Assembly (NCBI RefSeq): GCF_001659605.2
Contig: NC_035176.2
Location: 28,824,716-28,888,715, forward strand
Length of the DNA stretch: 64,000 bases
Reading direction: 5' to 3'
Source: Manihot esculenta
Lineage: Eukaryota > Streptophyta > Magnoliopsida > Malpighiales > Euphorbiaceae
The translations under genes and the position numbers were made by a program. The notes beneath the pieces were generated by a model. That model was not told the origin of the DNA, did not search any database, and saw only the letters and a list, made by a program, of their open reading frames with translations. How positions within the stretch are numbered: position 1 is the first letter of the stretch; each line of letters starts with the position of its first letter. This document shows, piece by piece, positions 1 through 12,890 of this stretch.

Positions 1-113
1 CTTTTCTTGTTTTTCCTTGCTTTTTTTTTTTTGCTACTCTTTTCTTTTATTATTATTCAAATGGTTTCTGATTGAACTGAGAAAGATAAAAGATTGCATT
101 AAATAGATTGCTA

Positions 114-2085
114 ATGGAAGAAGCCAACCAAAGAAGCAAGTTCAGGAAGATGTGCGTGTTCTGTGGAAGCAACTCTGGCTACAGACAAGTCTTCAGTGAT
201 GCTGCTATTGAATTGGGGGATGAGCTGGTTTGTTATTTTACCTGCGCTCTGTTTGATGTGTAGAATCAAGGTCGCCTCTCTCGATTATGGGGGAGTTCAT
301 AGAAGAATGAAATTTGCTAATCGTTTTTTACACATGTAACTTTTTTTTTTTGTGAAATGGTTGTTTCATGCATTAGATTGGATTTTCTCTGCTTCCTAAT
401 TGGACTTCTTTGATTGTGCTGGCCTGTGGTCTCAGTACAATCGTATTGTTTATGATTATGTGCTTCAGTGAATGAGTTGTAATTGGGTGTTTATGTGATA
501 TAGAAAATGGAGATTTCCTTGTGCATCCTTTCAATGCTTGCTCTTGATGCTGTTTGTGAAATTTGCTTAATGGGTTTGGATTACAGGCAAAAAAGAGGAT
601 AGACCTGGTGTATGGTGGAGGCAGTGTTGGGCTGATGGGTTTGATATCTCAGAAAGTGTATGATGGAGGCTGCCACGTCCTTGGGTAATAAAGAAACTAG
701 TATTGAAGAATATACTGCATTTTTCAGCATTTGAGCTGTTATTGAATTCAAGCAATGTGTTTGTTGGCCTAATAGCTTTTTTTTTCAATGCAGGGTCATT
801 CCTAGAGCACTTATGCCTCTTGAGGTACTAATTGCGGGTGTATTTTGCTCTTTTTTTTTGTCCCTTCAAATTTCTCTTCTATTCTTAAAATCCTTTGGAC
901 TGATATAGTTGTTTGAGATTGATATGTTTCTGGTTTTCACCGTTTAGTTATTTAGATTTTACAGTTGGTAGCATATTCCTAATGCTTCATGTTGTAGATC
1001 AACTTAGGACCCCTCTATAATATTAGATCTACCCTCTTTGGGAAAAAAATTATATAGTTACATTGTTGGTTATTTAATTTTTGTTGGCAACAACAGATTT
1101 CTGGTCAAACTGTTGGAGAAGTAAGAATTGTTTCAGATATGCATGAGCGTAAGGCTGCTATGGCCAGAGAAGCGGATGCATTTATTGCTCTTCCTGGTAG
1201 TGACCTTTAATATTCATATCTTTTATGAAGATAATGAAAATTAGCAGCAAAGTATTGTTCCTTAGCTTCAGATGAGGTGCTTGTACTTGCAAGTACTAAT
1301 ACTTGAGTCATTGTTTTAGGAGGATATGGAACCATGGAAGAACTATTGGAGATGATCACATGGTTACAACTTGGAATTCATAAGAAACCGGTAACTCATT
1401 GATCATCATTCTTCATGTTTGAAGATCTAACTTTGCCTTTCTTTGTTTTACATTGTAACCAGTTATTACACTGGACAGGTTGGCCTGCTAAATGTTGATG
1501 GTTACTATAATTGTTTGCTTGCCATGTTTGACATTGGTGTTCAAGAAGGTTTCATAAAGCCTGGTGCTCGTGACATATTTGTCCATGCTCCAAGTGCCAA
1601 AGAACTTTTGGAAAAGATGGAGGTATAATCTTAAATACTATCAATTAGAGAAAGTGTAGTCTTAACAGCGACGCTCCCCTCTGGTAGTGAAAAAGGAGAA
1701 AGGAAAAAGACTTGATGAAAACAACGCATAATAGTAATGCATGTGTTCGTATTCCCTTGAAAATTAGAAACATTCTGCCAGTTCTCACAAGAAGTATACA
1801 ATTTGTTTCTTTCCTTATACTGCAATTTTAACTAGTAGCTTACCACACCATATATGGTTGTTCAAAGCCTATTGACTGGACATAGGAGAAATGGGAAAAT
1901 TTTATTTTGACTTTTTCTCAAAAAGAATACTAATTTCAGCAAAAATGGAGCCTTATTTGTTGTGACAACTTCTATTGGGACTTCTTTTGCAGCTATACGC
2001 TCCTTTGCATCAGCAAGTTGCTCCTCATGAAAGCTGGCATATGGAGCAACTGGGTAATTATCCAGCACAACAAAATGCACAGTGA
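114..2085 (+). CDS. LOG8: LOG8-like cytokinin riboside 5'-monophosphate phosphoribohydrolase (seven exons)
   Basis: Predicted enzyme that releases active cytokinin base from the riboside monophosphate in one step, in the cytosol and nucleus. Exons read by eye: 114-227, 587-684, 794-824, 1097-1196, 1320-1390, 1479-1622 and 1993-2085. All introns are GT-AG, and the spliced frame is open for 216 residues, the usual family length. Family blocks seen: CVFCGS near the N terminus, the glycine-rich [11 protein letters not shown] loop, the SDMHERKA block, and the lysine decarboxylase-like signature [12 protein letters not shown] across the exon 4/5 junction, which carries the catalytic residues. The C terminus, with HESW followed by LGNYP, resembles the LOG8 branch more than LOG1-5. 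The ATG at 114 gives the usual [16 protein letters not shown] start. Bases 1-113 look like 5' leader. The exact paralogue number is inferred. Confidence 0.95.
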
Positions 2086-5000
2086 TTGGTGGTAGGCCAT
2101 TCTCTTAATTTGATTCCTGATGTAATTCAACATCATTTGTGTACAAGAATCTTTTTAAGTGGGACCGCATATTATTCATGACTAGTGCTTTTGTCGTTTT
2201 AATGATTTGAATTCTGTCAGAATTATCCTTGCTGTTTCACAACATTCTTTGGTTTATGGTCAATCAAAGCCACTGTTATGTAGTCTTATTTGGTAGTTAC
2301 CAGTTACTAAGGTTTTCATTTGAAATGAAAACAGGTATAAGTATTTTTAGAGAATCTTCTAATGCATAGTGAGATGGTCCCACAAAGCAGTGGCTTAAGT
2401 GGACTAAGTGGGTTGGTTAGGAGAACTTTGGTCTTTGAGACTTACCCTATTGGTAACCAAATTAATCTGATTTCTCATATTCAAGTTCCTAATTAGCAAT
2501 CCCAAGATTGAAGTTATTCTCTTGAAGAATATAGTTAATCTATATTATGGAGTGATGTCAATAGTAAATGTAGAACTGGCTGCACTTTATCCTGCAGCCT
2601 TTCATAGAGGAGTTTCAGTTATGATGTTGTCGTTTGACTTAAAAGTCTGTCCATGTTCGGTGTTTCTAATAGAGATTACTCCTTTGACCTTTAAGTTTTC
2701 GATGCTTTGCCTTCGTAGAAGAAGATGTCTTCATTGCCCTTTTTGCTAGAATCTTTTAGTCTTATGCATTTGGAAGCATCTTGAAGAGAGCATAAGTAAT
2801 GAAGTCTATTAGGTACCGATTTGAGATGAAGGACAACGGATAAGTTGCTAACAACTGGTATTCTTACTCCATATGTCTTGAACAATAAGCTTTTCTTCTA
2901 AGTTTCAATTATTTTTATGGATTCTAGCATGCAACTCGATGCGACTTTGATGTGATTTACAGTAAATCAAAAGGTCTAGGAGGACTTTAAAAGAGAATAC
3001 TGCTCTTCCTATAGTACATTCTCAATCAACCCAAATCAATCCCCTTCCTTTCTCCTTGGGTTCTTAGCTTTTAGATTATGCTTTGATGGGATTTAGATAA
3101 TTCAGTCATTTTGTTGGCAATTCAATGAGAGAAACAGATTGGCCCTTTACAGCAAATTATGGCAGTAGAGCATTCTACAGTAGTTATATCTAATAATTTA
3201 GGCTATGAAGAAGCCTTGCCATTGGCCCTCCGGTCCACAGTTCCATCCATAAAGTAAGAAGCAGGGACAATCCTTATAGAGTAAAATGTTGGGAGTTTGG
3301 ATTATTGAAGTTAAATTATTGAAGATGGCAGAATAATGACACAGCAAACTAATTTGTCCAGAGTGTTAGGAGCCCAACTGACCTGTCACTTATGGAAAAA
3401 TGAATTGTACCTTGTTTGGGTAGGATTTATTTTGAAGGTGCCATTGCCAACTGCTGCAACCAACATGGATTCCCCTATGGTTTTGCTTTCTGAGAGGGTC
3501 CTGCTGATGGTACTGTCCTGCTCTTTTCTTTTGTCCATTGATTTACTGTGTCTGTACTGGAGCTTTTGTGGGTAAGTTTGCTTTTTTTTTCTAATTGCTT
3601 TACCCTTCGTTCGCCTAATTTATTTTATAAGAATTCATTTTATAAGAAAAGAATTCAAATGAATCGTGATAAAATCATACAATATTTTTAAAAATTTTCT
3701 ACTAAACCTAACTTTAATAATATATTTAGATTAAATAAGTCAAAGAGTATAAATTCAATACCAATTTCAATACAATTTAATCAAATAAGGTCTTTTAAAA
3801 AATATATAATTTGTTTTCAATATTGATTTATCACATTTAGCCTCTAATATTCGAATTTAAATAAATGTATCATTTTAATAAAAAACAACTAAGAGGAAAA
3901 CTATTTTTTAATAAAAATAAAAGGGTCAATAATTTTTAACATATCTGAAGAGATTTATTAATAATTATTTAAAAAAATGTAATGATTTACTGTTTATTCG
4001 ATTTTATTTTTTGACCTCAGCAGAAAATGAGACTTCCAATTGAAAGACAGTGATCCTGAATTTATGCATCCCTGCTTAATAAGAATCAAACAATACACAT
4101 GTGGGTTGGAAGAATCTAAACTGCCCAGATCCTTCTTTGGAAATCCAAATAGTCTCTGGGATATCAACACTGTTAATTTATATATCAATGTACGAAAAGG
4201 TAAAACTCTACGATCCGGAGAATTTTAAAATCTTTGATATCGTGTTAAATTTGAGTTAGATCTAACTTTAAAATTTAATTCAAAGAGGAGGAGTGCATAA
4301 ACCATTTATAAAAGACATATTATTTTTATTCTAAAGTGTGATATTCAATAATTTTTAATGGATTATAATTTTTTTTAATAATTTATAATTTGAATTTTAA
4401 TTAGGTATATTATATAATATATTAATAAAATTATTTAGGAAGTATAAGATGATTTCGATGGAGCCCTACATGTGTAGCTTTATATAAATGACTCTCATGA
4501 TCTAATCTAGGGCTTATCACATAATGAGAGAAATTGGTCAGAGGCTCAATGGAGAAATTTCAGGATGATTAGTAAAAATAGACTCTTTATGTTGAGAGAT
4601 GAGAGAATATAATTTTTAGGGTATTGTATAAAAAAATATCTTATAATTTTATTAATTTTTTTAATTTATATTAAAATAATACTTATAATATTAGATTGTT
4701 AATAAATAATAATAATTTTTAAATGATAAAAAATATTAATACATAAATTATATTACGAGATGTTAATGTAATATAAATTGTAAATTTCAAAACGAAAATA
4801 AATAAAATTACATAGTATTTTATTTATTTATTTTTAATTAATAATTATATTACGATATCAAATAAATACTATTTATTAATGATATGATATATATTAATTT
4901 AATTTAAATTAAATTATAAACTTTAAAGTGAATACGAATGAAATTACAAAATATTTTTTTTATTAATTTTTCCTTCTTATCTTACCATATTTATAGAAAA

Positions 5001-7221
5001 AAAATAATGGGTATTTTTCATGGTTAAAAGAAATATATTCTGCTCTGTTTTATAGTTTATTCATAAAGAAAGGCAAATTCCTTTAATAAAAGTATTTTTT
5101 TTACTTATTATTTTATTTCATATTAAAAATATAGTAGATTTATAATTAAAAATAGTATAAAAATATAAAAAATGAAAGATTATATTTTTTGAAAATATAA
5201 AATATATTTAAAAAATGTTAAAACTCTTGTTTAGAATGATAAATTTTTAAAGAAAATAATTTTTTTTTAAAAAAAAATTTTGTGTTTGGCAAAACCAATT
5301 GTATAAAAATTCAATTCTCTTTAATTTTAAATTAAAAATAAAACTTACTAAAATTATTAAAATTTTACAAGCAATGATTTTATTTAAAGTTATTTATATT
5401 AAAATTATTTAATTAATCCTTAAATTTTTTTTATTTTTTTTCTATCCTTTATATTTTTGTTTATTTTAATTTTAAATTATTTCTTATTTTTAATTAATAA
5501 TTACACTCTACAAAAATTATTTTAATTTTATAGTGACTATTAATGCTTAATACATTTATAATTAATATTAAAAATTTATTATATTATTTTATTAATTTAA
5601 AATAATAATTTTATATTTTAATAATAAAAAATTACGTAAAATTCATATTTTAAATGTGAAAAAAATATTAATAATATTTTTTTAATAATGTGATAATAAT
5701 TGTTATTTATAAGAATAAATATTTATATTTAATTTAAAAATAATAAGAATGATGAATAAATTAAATTAATTTAAATTTTATTATTAATTTATCTAATATA
5801 AAAAAATTATTTAAATTTTATTATATTTAAATTGATTTAAATAAATATTTTTTTTTATAAATAAAAATGAAATCGAATTCTATCGATGATGAAATTCAAA
5901 TTTTTTCTTATGTGCAAAACAGTTTTCAATTTAGTTTTAATTCGATTCTCATTGAATAATTAGAATCAAATTAAAATAGTATTTATGTATATAAAGAAAA
6001 AATCATGAATTGAAAAGGAGATTCTTATTTGCACAAATGGTACTTTGAACTTGGAACGAGCATGAAAAAATTAACGATAATTCTTTATCTTTTGAGTTGT
6101 TCTGCCGGATCGGTTGCTCAAAATCTTTGATCTCTGCTCGGACCCGATAAAAAAATGAGATCACTTATTATAAACTTGTTGAGAATGATTTTGATCTAGT
6201 TTATAGTTTATTAAAAGTAAAAGGCACTTTGGTGGGATCTCACGAACAAAAAAAAATTGCAATTAGTTTGATAAACATCGAATGACATTGTGCAATTTTA
6301 TCTTTTTAATATAATTCTTTGGTTCATTTTGAGATTCGTGAAAAAATGTGCAAACTCCTAGCAGAGCGGATATGGGTTTGATTCAAAGATAACAACAGAT
6401 TAATTTCTATGCAATTTTGGTTCAAATGAGACTAACTAGTTTCAATCTAACTACATTGTCTATCCTCTATTAAAAATAAAGAATTTCACAAAAATGATTT
6501 GTTTGATCTGCTCCTTTACACGTTGGATCAAGGAAGCATTTCCAAATCCTTGAGAAATTCCATTGAAATTTTCCAACCAACCAAAATGATGAGAAGAGCA
6601 AGAAAAATAAATTAGAAAAAAAAAAAAAAAAACCCATAAACAGAGAGCATCTCAATTCAATACACGACCTCATCAGCAATGAAAGAAGCTATTACATCAG
6701 ATTAATCAATCACATTAACATGGCAATTCTATAAGGCTTGATGGAGGGTAATGTGATAAGTTGGCTCTTTCTTCTCTTAAGCTCTGCCTCTTCATCTAAA
6801 TTGTATAAGCTGGCTCTGCTTTAAATTATCATCATCACCAACAAGGCCAACTACAAGGTTCAACAACAGAGAAATTCATTATCCATCCCACTCTACAAGT
6901 AAAAAGACAGCACATTAGAGGCTTAGACAACAAAGCCTCAGATAAAAAGCTGCTGAACTCATCATGCAGGTGTTAGAATATCACACACACAAAACCCCAA
7001 TTAGTTTTCATGGCACCATCATCACCAAGAATTGTAAAGAAACTGACAGATTACTTGAAAACCCTTTTTTCCAAATACAAAAAGAAAGAAATGACAATCA
7101 ATTAACATCAATCTATAAAATTTTAGTGACAAAATCTTGAATAGCGACGCAAAGACCTTGCGTACAGACACAGAACATAAGAAGAAACAAAATGAGGGTT
7201 TGTAATAATACCTACAAAATC
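2086..7221. other. Intergenic region, no gene recognised
   Basis: It holds the presumed 3' UTR of the LOG gene up to roughly 2350, then spacer. About 3600-6000 is extremely AT-rich with long A and T runs. Short open frames here (for example 3336-3575 and 4040-4228) have no recognisable motifs or splice context. The stretch just below 7222 is probably the 3' UTR of the DUF3511 gene, which lies on the minus strand. Confidence 0.6.
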
Positions 7222-7614
7222 TCACCACCATCCATAGACAACTTGGGTGAAACTATCCTTAAGCCACCTGAAACTCCTCCTAAAAGAGCCTTTTACTTTG
7301 CCCTCAACACTGTACATTTTGTAGCTAGCAACCCTTTTCTTCCTCTGAAACTCAGGGTCAGCTAAGCTCCAAGACTTTGAAGAAGAAGAAGAAGAAGAAT
7401 ACCCAGAATTTTTCTTGCCTTTCTTGAGCTTAAAGTCCTTGGCCGTGTAGTTGTTGTTAGCCATCTGGGTCTGCGCATAAGAGGCACTGTAGGATCTGAG
7501 ATCATAGGAGGTGGTGGTGGTGGGAGGCCTTGGCGGACCATAGTAACTCTCCATCTGCATCGCTGTAGAGCCATATGAATATGAATATGATCTTGATCTG
7601 TTGTAGTCGTCCAT
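7222..7614 (-). CDS. DUF3511 domain protein
   Basis: Single-exon gene for a 130-residue plant-specific protein of unknown biochemical role. The N-terminal half is low complexity: Tyr/Ser-rich, a Pro/Thr run, then a poly-Ser tract around residues 72-80. The C-terminal ~47 residues are the DUF3511 signature, with SLADPEFQRKKRVASYK, VEGKVKGS, FRWLKD and the terminal TQVVYGWW. Length and end match the family, whose members are typically about 100-150 residues. The start codon at 7612-7614 is the first in frame and gives the usual MDDYNRSRSYS-type N terminus. The domain is basic and aromatic, and I see no signal peptide or membrane segment. Family assignment is firm; function is unknown. Confidence 0.92.
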   Translation of the reverse strand: MDDYNRSRSYSYSYGSTAMQMESYYGPPRPPTTTTSYDLRSYSASYAQTQMANNNYTAKDFKLKKGKKNSGYSSSSSSSKSWSLADPEFQRKKRVASYKMYSVEGKVKGSFRRSFRWLKDSFTQVVYGWW

Positions 7615-8747
7615 GGATTATTGCAGAAAGAAAGGGAGAAGTGGAGGATACGAAGGAAGGGGGTGGCAGGGTGGGCTTTGTTTTGTTAGGTGGAGCTATG
7701 TGATTTTTGAATCTTGAATAGAAATAATGGAATCGTGGGGGCCAGCGGAGGAATGAAGTGCAATGGGGTTTGTTTTTTGGACAGACTTTTGATTGAATCT
7801 AAATGGCGTGTTTAAAAGAGAATCATTTTGTCTACGGCAATTATTAACTACTTTTCTCGTATACTTCAACCTTGACTGGTCAGACGACTCTCCTCTAGTT
7901 TTAACCTCGACTTACTTTTTTCTTTCTTTTTAAATTTTAAGTTAGGTTAAATTCTCAAAGAGAAAATGTTAAAATGTTTATAAATTTTTTTTATGATATT
8001 AATAATAATAAAATAATATAAATTTTACTATAGAATATGATAATGTTTAGGTTTAATTTTTTTTGGTAAATTAAAAGTGATATCCGTTACTTTTTATTCA
8101 TTTTATCGTTAATTGATTAGTCAAAATTAAAAAAAATATATTTTAATATTAAAAAATAATTTTTTATTATTAAAAATATTATTATTTTATATTTAGACTT
8201 ATTTTGCCTTCTAAATAAAAGTATAAAGGTTTAATTGATGAAAAAAAAAAGTACAAAGGTTTCATTGATGAAAAAAAAATTCAGATTTATGATTATATGA
8301 CCTTAAATAAAAGTATAAGGATTTAATTTGACTAATATTTAAAAATCTTTTTCAGTTTTGAAATAAACTAAAGATAAAGTTGGATAAATTAATAAATATC
8401 TTTCTTAGTTAACACAATAAAAATATAAGGATACTTTAATATAATCTTAAAATTATAGGGTATTTTAATTATTTAGGATAAATTTAATAATTAAAAAACA
8501 AATAAAAATTAATAAATATTTTTTTAATTAACAAAATAAAAGTGTAAAAATATTTTAATATAATTTTAAAATTATAGAGACAACTGCACTTATAAATTTA
8601 GTGTAGTGATAAATGAATATGAGTAAATCTAATCGATTTTTAAATTCTACTCATTTAATTTTGAATCTCTATTTAAAAAAATAAAAAAAAATATCCTCTC
8701 TTCTAAATTCTGCTCGAGAGTCGATAAATTCACATGAAGAAACAATA
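7615..8747. other. Upstream region of the DUF3511 gene and AT-rich spacer
   Basis: About 7615-7800 is a purine-rich presumed 5' leader and promoter of the minus-strand DUF3511 gene. The rest is AT-rich spacer. Around 8218-8285 a short stretch containing a 'aaaggttt(a/c)attgatg' motif plus an A run is tandemly duplicated. No gene seen. Confidence 0.5.
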
Positions 8748-8756
8748 TAAAAAATA

Positions 8757-8945
8757 GGGTAAACTGTAATTTAGTCCCTCTGGTTTAGTGAAATGTAACT
8801 TTTCGTCCCTCTGTTTTAAAAAACCTTCAATTTAGTCACTGTAATTTTTAAAAACTATGCCATTAGTCCCTCCCGTTAGATTTTCAGTTAAATCACCGTT
8901 AATTTTAGTTTAAAAGACTAAAATACCCATTCTCTCTCCTTCCTC
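8757..8945 (+). repeat. Left terminal inverted repeat of the Pack-MULE
   Basis: Matches the reverse complement of about 10019-10204 with roughly four visible mismatches, then runs into CT-rich low-complexity sequence where the boundary is fuzzy. Both copies carry 'tagtccctc'-type blocks. Confidence 0.9.
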
Positions 8946-8999
8946 TTCCTCTTCCTCCTCCTTCGTATTACGTATATATCAACAAACTGCCATTTTCCT

Positions 9000-9890
9000 T
9001 CATTGTATCGTTTTAGTAAGCTTACACTTGGAAATGAAGATAGTAGCTGTGTAATTTAGACTACACAATTTCAAGAGCTGAGCTGATCTCTGCTTCAGCT
9101 CAGGACTACAACCACTCTGTATTACAAGCAGCAATTTCGCCGCCAAGCCTGCCTCCACAGCAACTGCAGCACATTCTTCTGGTGCAAGTTGACAAACTGC
9201 GCACAATATGGATAATGCAAGCCGAGTACACTTTTCAGATACTTTCATCAACAATCTCACCATGTTGGGTATCGTTTTGGGGCAATCCTTCAAAGCCAGA
9301 ATCCCATCTGAAAGAGTTGAAAGAATCTCTAGAATGTAAAGAGCAAACTCCAAGCACTCATTGTTCAAACTGGGCAACAGCTCCATTAGATGAGGAATTG
9401 CCCCAATGCTTAAAACGGAGTTCCTTACAGATTCAAATGAATAAAGGGTTTTTAACAAACCAAGTCCAATCTTTATCCCATTTGGATGTCTCTTATCTTT
9501 CACTAACCTCAACAACCCAGCTAAAAGGCTCAAGCTTGACACATTTTCAGAGTCGAAATCCTTCCCTTCTATCAGCATTGCAATCAACTTCGTAGAATTA
9601 ATCTTGGTCTCAATTGAACCCTCGTTTAGCATGTCCACCATTAAAGAAATCTTGGCAGGTTGTAATAAATTTGCTGTGGATGTGAGATCAAGATCCAAAT
9701 TCACAAGAATCCCAATTACCTCAAACCCAACGGCGTGCATAGTAAAAGGACCCAACAAGGAAGAAACCAACGCAACTCCGCCGTTATCTAGAACTGCCTT
9801 CTTTGCTGTGGCATGTTCGGCGACAATCTGTCTAAGCTCTCTTAGAGCTTGAACTCTAGATTGACCCTTAACCTTCTTTAGAAGGAGATT
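9000..9890 (-). pseudogene. Captured U-box/ARM E3 ligase (PUB) 3' gene fragment
   Basis: Minus-strand reading frame open from low-complexity DNA near 9890 down to a TGA at 9000-9002. It encodes the armadillo-repeat part and natural-looking C terminus of a plant U-box ubiquitin ligase. Visible blocks include LRQIVAEHATAKKAVLDN at its start, several Leu-rich helices with SIGAIPHLMELLPSL, LAPEECAAVAVEAG, and the typical end SPELKQRSAQLLKLCSLN. The N-terminal U-box, which binds the E2 enzyme, is absent: the frame runs upstream into poly-Leu low complexity and the element's inverted repeat. I found no clear ATG upstream of the ARM part; a TTG stands at 9768-9770. The parent is probably intronless and PUB25/26-like (inference). 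Best read as transposon-captured gene sequence; translation is unproven. Confidence 0.85.
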
Positions 9891-10018
9891 GGGAAGGAGA
9901 AGAAGAAGGAGATCGGAAAAGAGAAGAAGAAGAAGAAGAAAAGAAGAAGAAGAAGAAGAAGGAGATCGGAAAGGAGAAGAAGAAGAAGAGGAAGAGGAAG
10001 GAGAGAGGAAGGAGAGAG

Positions 10019-10204
10019 GAAGGAGAGAGGATGGGTATTTTAGTCTTTTAAACTAAAATTAACGGTGATTTAACTGAAAATATAACGGGAGGGACTAATG
10101 GCATAGTTTTTAAAAATTACAGTGACTAAATTGAAGATTTTTTAAAACAGAGGGACGAAAGGTTACATTTCACTAAACCAGAGGGACTAAATTACAGTTT
10201 ACCC
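10019..10204 (-). repeat. Right terminal inverted repeat of the Pack-MULE
   Basis: Reverse-complement partner of the repeat starting at 8757. The outer end is exact and followed directly by the 9-bp duplication at 10205-10213. Confidence 0.9.
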
Positions 10205-10213
10205 TAAAAAATA

Positions 10214-11043
10214 TCAATATCACAGCCATTTGGAAAGTTTCTCGCAATTTAAAAGACTCACAAAACAATTATACTTGAATTCAGTCTATTAGAATTTCAA
10301 AAGACTAATAAATAGATTTTACCATGAAGAAATTATATGAGATTCAATTCAGTATTTTAAATCCATTGTAAACTCGTCCAGTAAAGTTTTCAATGTCATT
10401 ATATAGCCACCTTCAGTAATTATGCTTTCATGGATTTTATTCTAACTTGGGCTAAGCACTTCACAGACGTGGGGCTTTCTAGGATTCCTATTGGTAGGTA
10501 ATCTGAGGGGCCATGATTTTTTATTTTTATTTTTATTTTTTTAATTATGTAAAGTTATTTTATTCTTTAAAAAAATATTATTTAATTCGTACAAACACAT
10601 TAATTAATTTATTAATTTAAAAATATATTAAAATATTTTTAATATTTTAAAAAATTTATTAATTAGTTATTCGATTAATTTTATCGTTAAATATTTTATT
10701 ATTTAATTTTAATAATTTTAAAAAATTTATTAATTATTTTTTTAAATTTTTTAAAAAATTTACTAATTAGTTCATTCGTATTAAATATATTTTAAATTGT
10801 TTTATAATATTTAATAAAAATATTTAAAAAAAATATTTTTTACATTTATTAATATTTAGTATATTTATAAAATTTAGTTAATAAAAACTATTTTTCTAGT
10901 TAAAAAAAATTCATTTTAATAGACTTTCTCTTTTCATCAAATGAAGCCATTTTCTAATTTTGACAATTTTATTAAAAATTTTATATATAAATTAATTAAT
11001 ATATTTTATTTTTTAAATTAAAATTTAACAATAGCATTGATCC
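10214..11043. other. AT-rich spacer, no gene recognised
   Basis: Mostly A/T runs, with no coding signal or clear repeat boundary. It lies between the Pack-MULE and the left end of the large nested retroelement. Confidence 0.6.
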
Positions 11044-11626
11044 TGTTCAGAATAAATTGATGACATTATTAGAATGGAGCTATGTTGTGTTTAGTTCAAT
11101 GGAGTTGTAATGTGATCAATCCACCTGCAAGACAGAAAACGTGAGGTGGTTGACGCCTATAGCAGTTACTTTGATGCTCAAATCAATAAGAGTAAGAGAA
11201 GAGCGAGTATAATCTTTAAAACTCAAAGTATTGGTATGGGAGAATAGTATGTCTTTATCTCTATGATCGTTTTCCTTTTATATTATAAGAAAATGGAGAT
11301 AAATATAGCATTCCCTGATAATCCGGTGATGATGTGGCCGACTCGTGAGTAAAGGATCTTCAACGGCTAATTGGTCGGGAATCCCGTGATCACAAGCGTA
11401 AAGGAAATATGCTGAATTGTAGCTATTTAACAGTAACTTCATTATAGAGACTCGCCCTAAAGTTGAGAGGGTGAGTCCGTCCGACCTGGGGCAGACCTTT
11501 GCTGAAATGCCCAGGCCTTCTTTTCTACGGGTGGAACCGCATATAGGTTTATCAGATTCTTGTCATGTGACCCTATCTTATGGTGACAGCTCATTGCCTG
11601 CCTTGGCCGAGTTTTATATGTCATCA
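11044..11626 (-). repeat. Putative 3' LTR of the Tat-like element
   Basis: Aligns with 33272-33796 in the same orientation. Shared blocks include 'gaatgg', 'gtgaggtggttg', 'agtataatcttta', 'ctgataatccg' and 'gagttttatat'. Heavily diverged; the right boundary is uncertain. Confidence 0.6.
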
Positions 11627-11869
11627 GAGGTCCTCTGCTAGTTTTAAATTCTTTAGATTCGAAGGTAAAAGTGTTTTCATGATCTGGGTCATGTGGCTTG
11701 TTTTTCTGGACTGAGCGCACGATGTTCGTGCTTTCTTCTTACTTGCTCTACCGACCAGTCAGGTCCAAGATCTTATCTGGCAAAAATTGATATGAGCAAT
11801 ATAGTAATGTCTTGACGAGTTTTTAAGCTCTCTATAGCCCTAGGGATCATCCGGGTATCTTCTAACTGT

Positions 11870-12480
11870 TACAAGCCCCTTGGCCTTTTCCAGTCTTATC
11901 GAGCCGTCAGGCGTTTTTCAGCCCTGGCGTTCATTTTTTAGCCTTAGCATTCTTTCAAGCATTTTCTTGCCCCGATCAACCCTGACGAGCTTCTGGACAT
12001 TCTCTAACCTTTGCGAATTCCCTAGCTTTTTACAGCCCTGATAGGCTTCCTGACTTTTTACAGCCCTGACAGGCTTACATGTATCTTTACAGCCCTAACA
12101 AGCTTCTGAGCATTTTCTCAACTCTAACGTGCTCCTTGGCTTTTTATAGCCCTGATGGGCTTTGTAGCCTTTTTAGCTCTGACGTGTATTTTTCCAGCCA
12201 TAACGAGCTTCTGAGCATTTTCTTAACTCTGATGTGCTCCTTGGCTTTTTACAGCCCTAATGGGCTTCTTAGACTTTTACAGCCCTAATGGGCTTCTATG
12301 TATTTTTTTTGCCCTAACAAGTTTCCGTGCATTTTTCTAATCCTGACGAGCTCCTTGGCCTTTTCGAGCTTCCGGGTTTCTAGCCCTAACGAGCTTCCGG
12401 ACATTTTTCAACCCTGCCAAGTTTTCGAACATTTTTCTAGCCCTTACGAGCTTCTTGCAAACTTCATTTGCCCACTTGGC
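11870..12480. repeat. Tandem repeat block 1 of the Tat-like element
   Basis: Many imperfect copies of a short unit of the type 'agccctgacgagcttc' followed by 'nggcatttt' or 'cttggctttt', in places grouped into a longer period of around 115 bases. Open frames over it (for example 12079-12288) are repeat-derived, not genes. Confidence 0.75.
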
Positions 12481-12589
12481 AACCCGTCCTGCCTTCGTCG
12501 ATCATCAAAAAATCTCACCCGCCTACAATGTGCCTTCGCAAAAAGTTTTAGATTTTTATGAGTGATTGGCGACACATGCATGTGATTCT

Positions 12590-12890
12590 CTTTTTGTGAG
12601 ACGGGACCGATGCTCTCAGTCGTGTGGTCTGGTTCATACCCGCCATGCGACTTAGCATCAAATGCCTTAGAAACTTTTTGTTGAAGCGGGACTAAAACAC
12701 AGTTGGTCGACCTGGCATGTACCCGCCTTGCATTTTGGCATCAAATGCCTTAAAAACTTCTCGTGAAGTGGGACTAATACCCGGTTGATCGGCCTAGCGT
12801 ATACCCGCCTTGCGGCCTAGCATCAAATGCTTTAAAAATTTCTCATAAAACGGGACTAATGCCCGGTTGGTCGACCTAACGTATACTCAC
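12590..12890. repeat. Tandem repeat block 2 (about 82-bp unit), first part
   Basis: Unit contains 'gcatcaaatgccttagaaac', then 'gggactaa', 'cggttggtcg' and 'tacccgccttgcg'. The same array continues at 14730-14808 and 21637-22130, showing that two later elements split a once continuous array. Confidence 0.75.

Larger units (their letters stand above)
8757..10204. mobile_element. Pack-MULE-type element (long TIRs, 9-bp TSD)
   Basis: Mutator-like DNA transposon without transposase. Inverted repeats of about 185 bp begin GGGTAAACTGTAATTTAG at 8757 and end as the reverse complement at 10204, with only a few mismatches. The element is flanked by a perfect 9-bp duplication, TAAAAAATA, at 8748-8756 and 10205-10213, the length expected for Mutator. 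The interior is a fragment of a U-box/ARM gene on the minus strand. The right inner flank is (GAA)n/(AGG)n-rich low-complexity DNA. No transposase is visible, so the element is non-autonomous. Confidence 0.93.

Noticed and set aside
2522..4228. Several 60-80 codon frames between the LOG gene and the AT-rich spacer
   Set aside because: No motif, no splice context, and lengths expected by chance.
9182..9852. Plus-strand frames of 137 and 82 codons
   Set aside because: Shadows of the captured ARM fragment, which reads on the minus strand with clear family motifs.
12079..12561. Frames of 69 and 87 codons
   Set aside because: They lie in tandem repeat block 1 and reflect the repeat unit.
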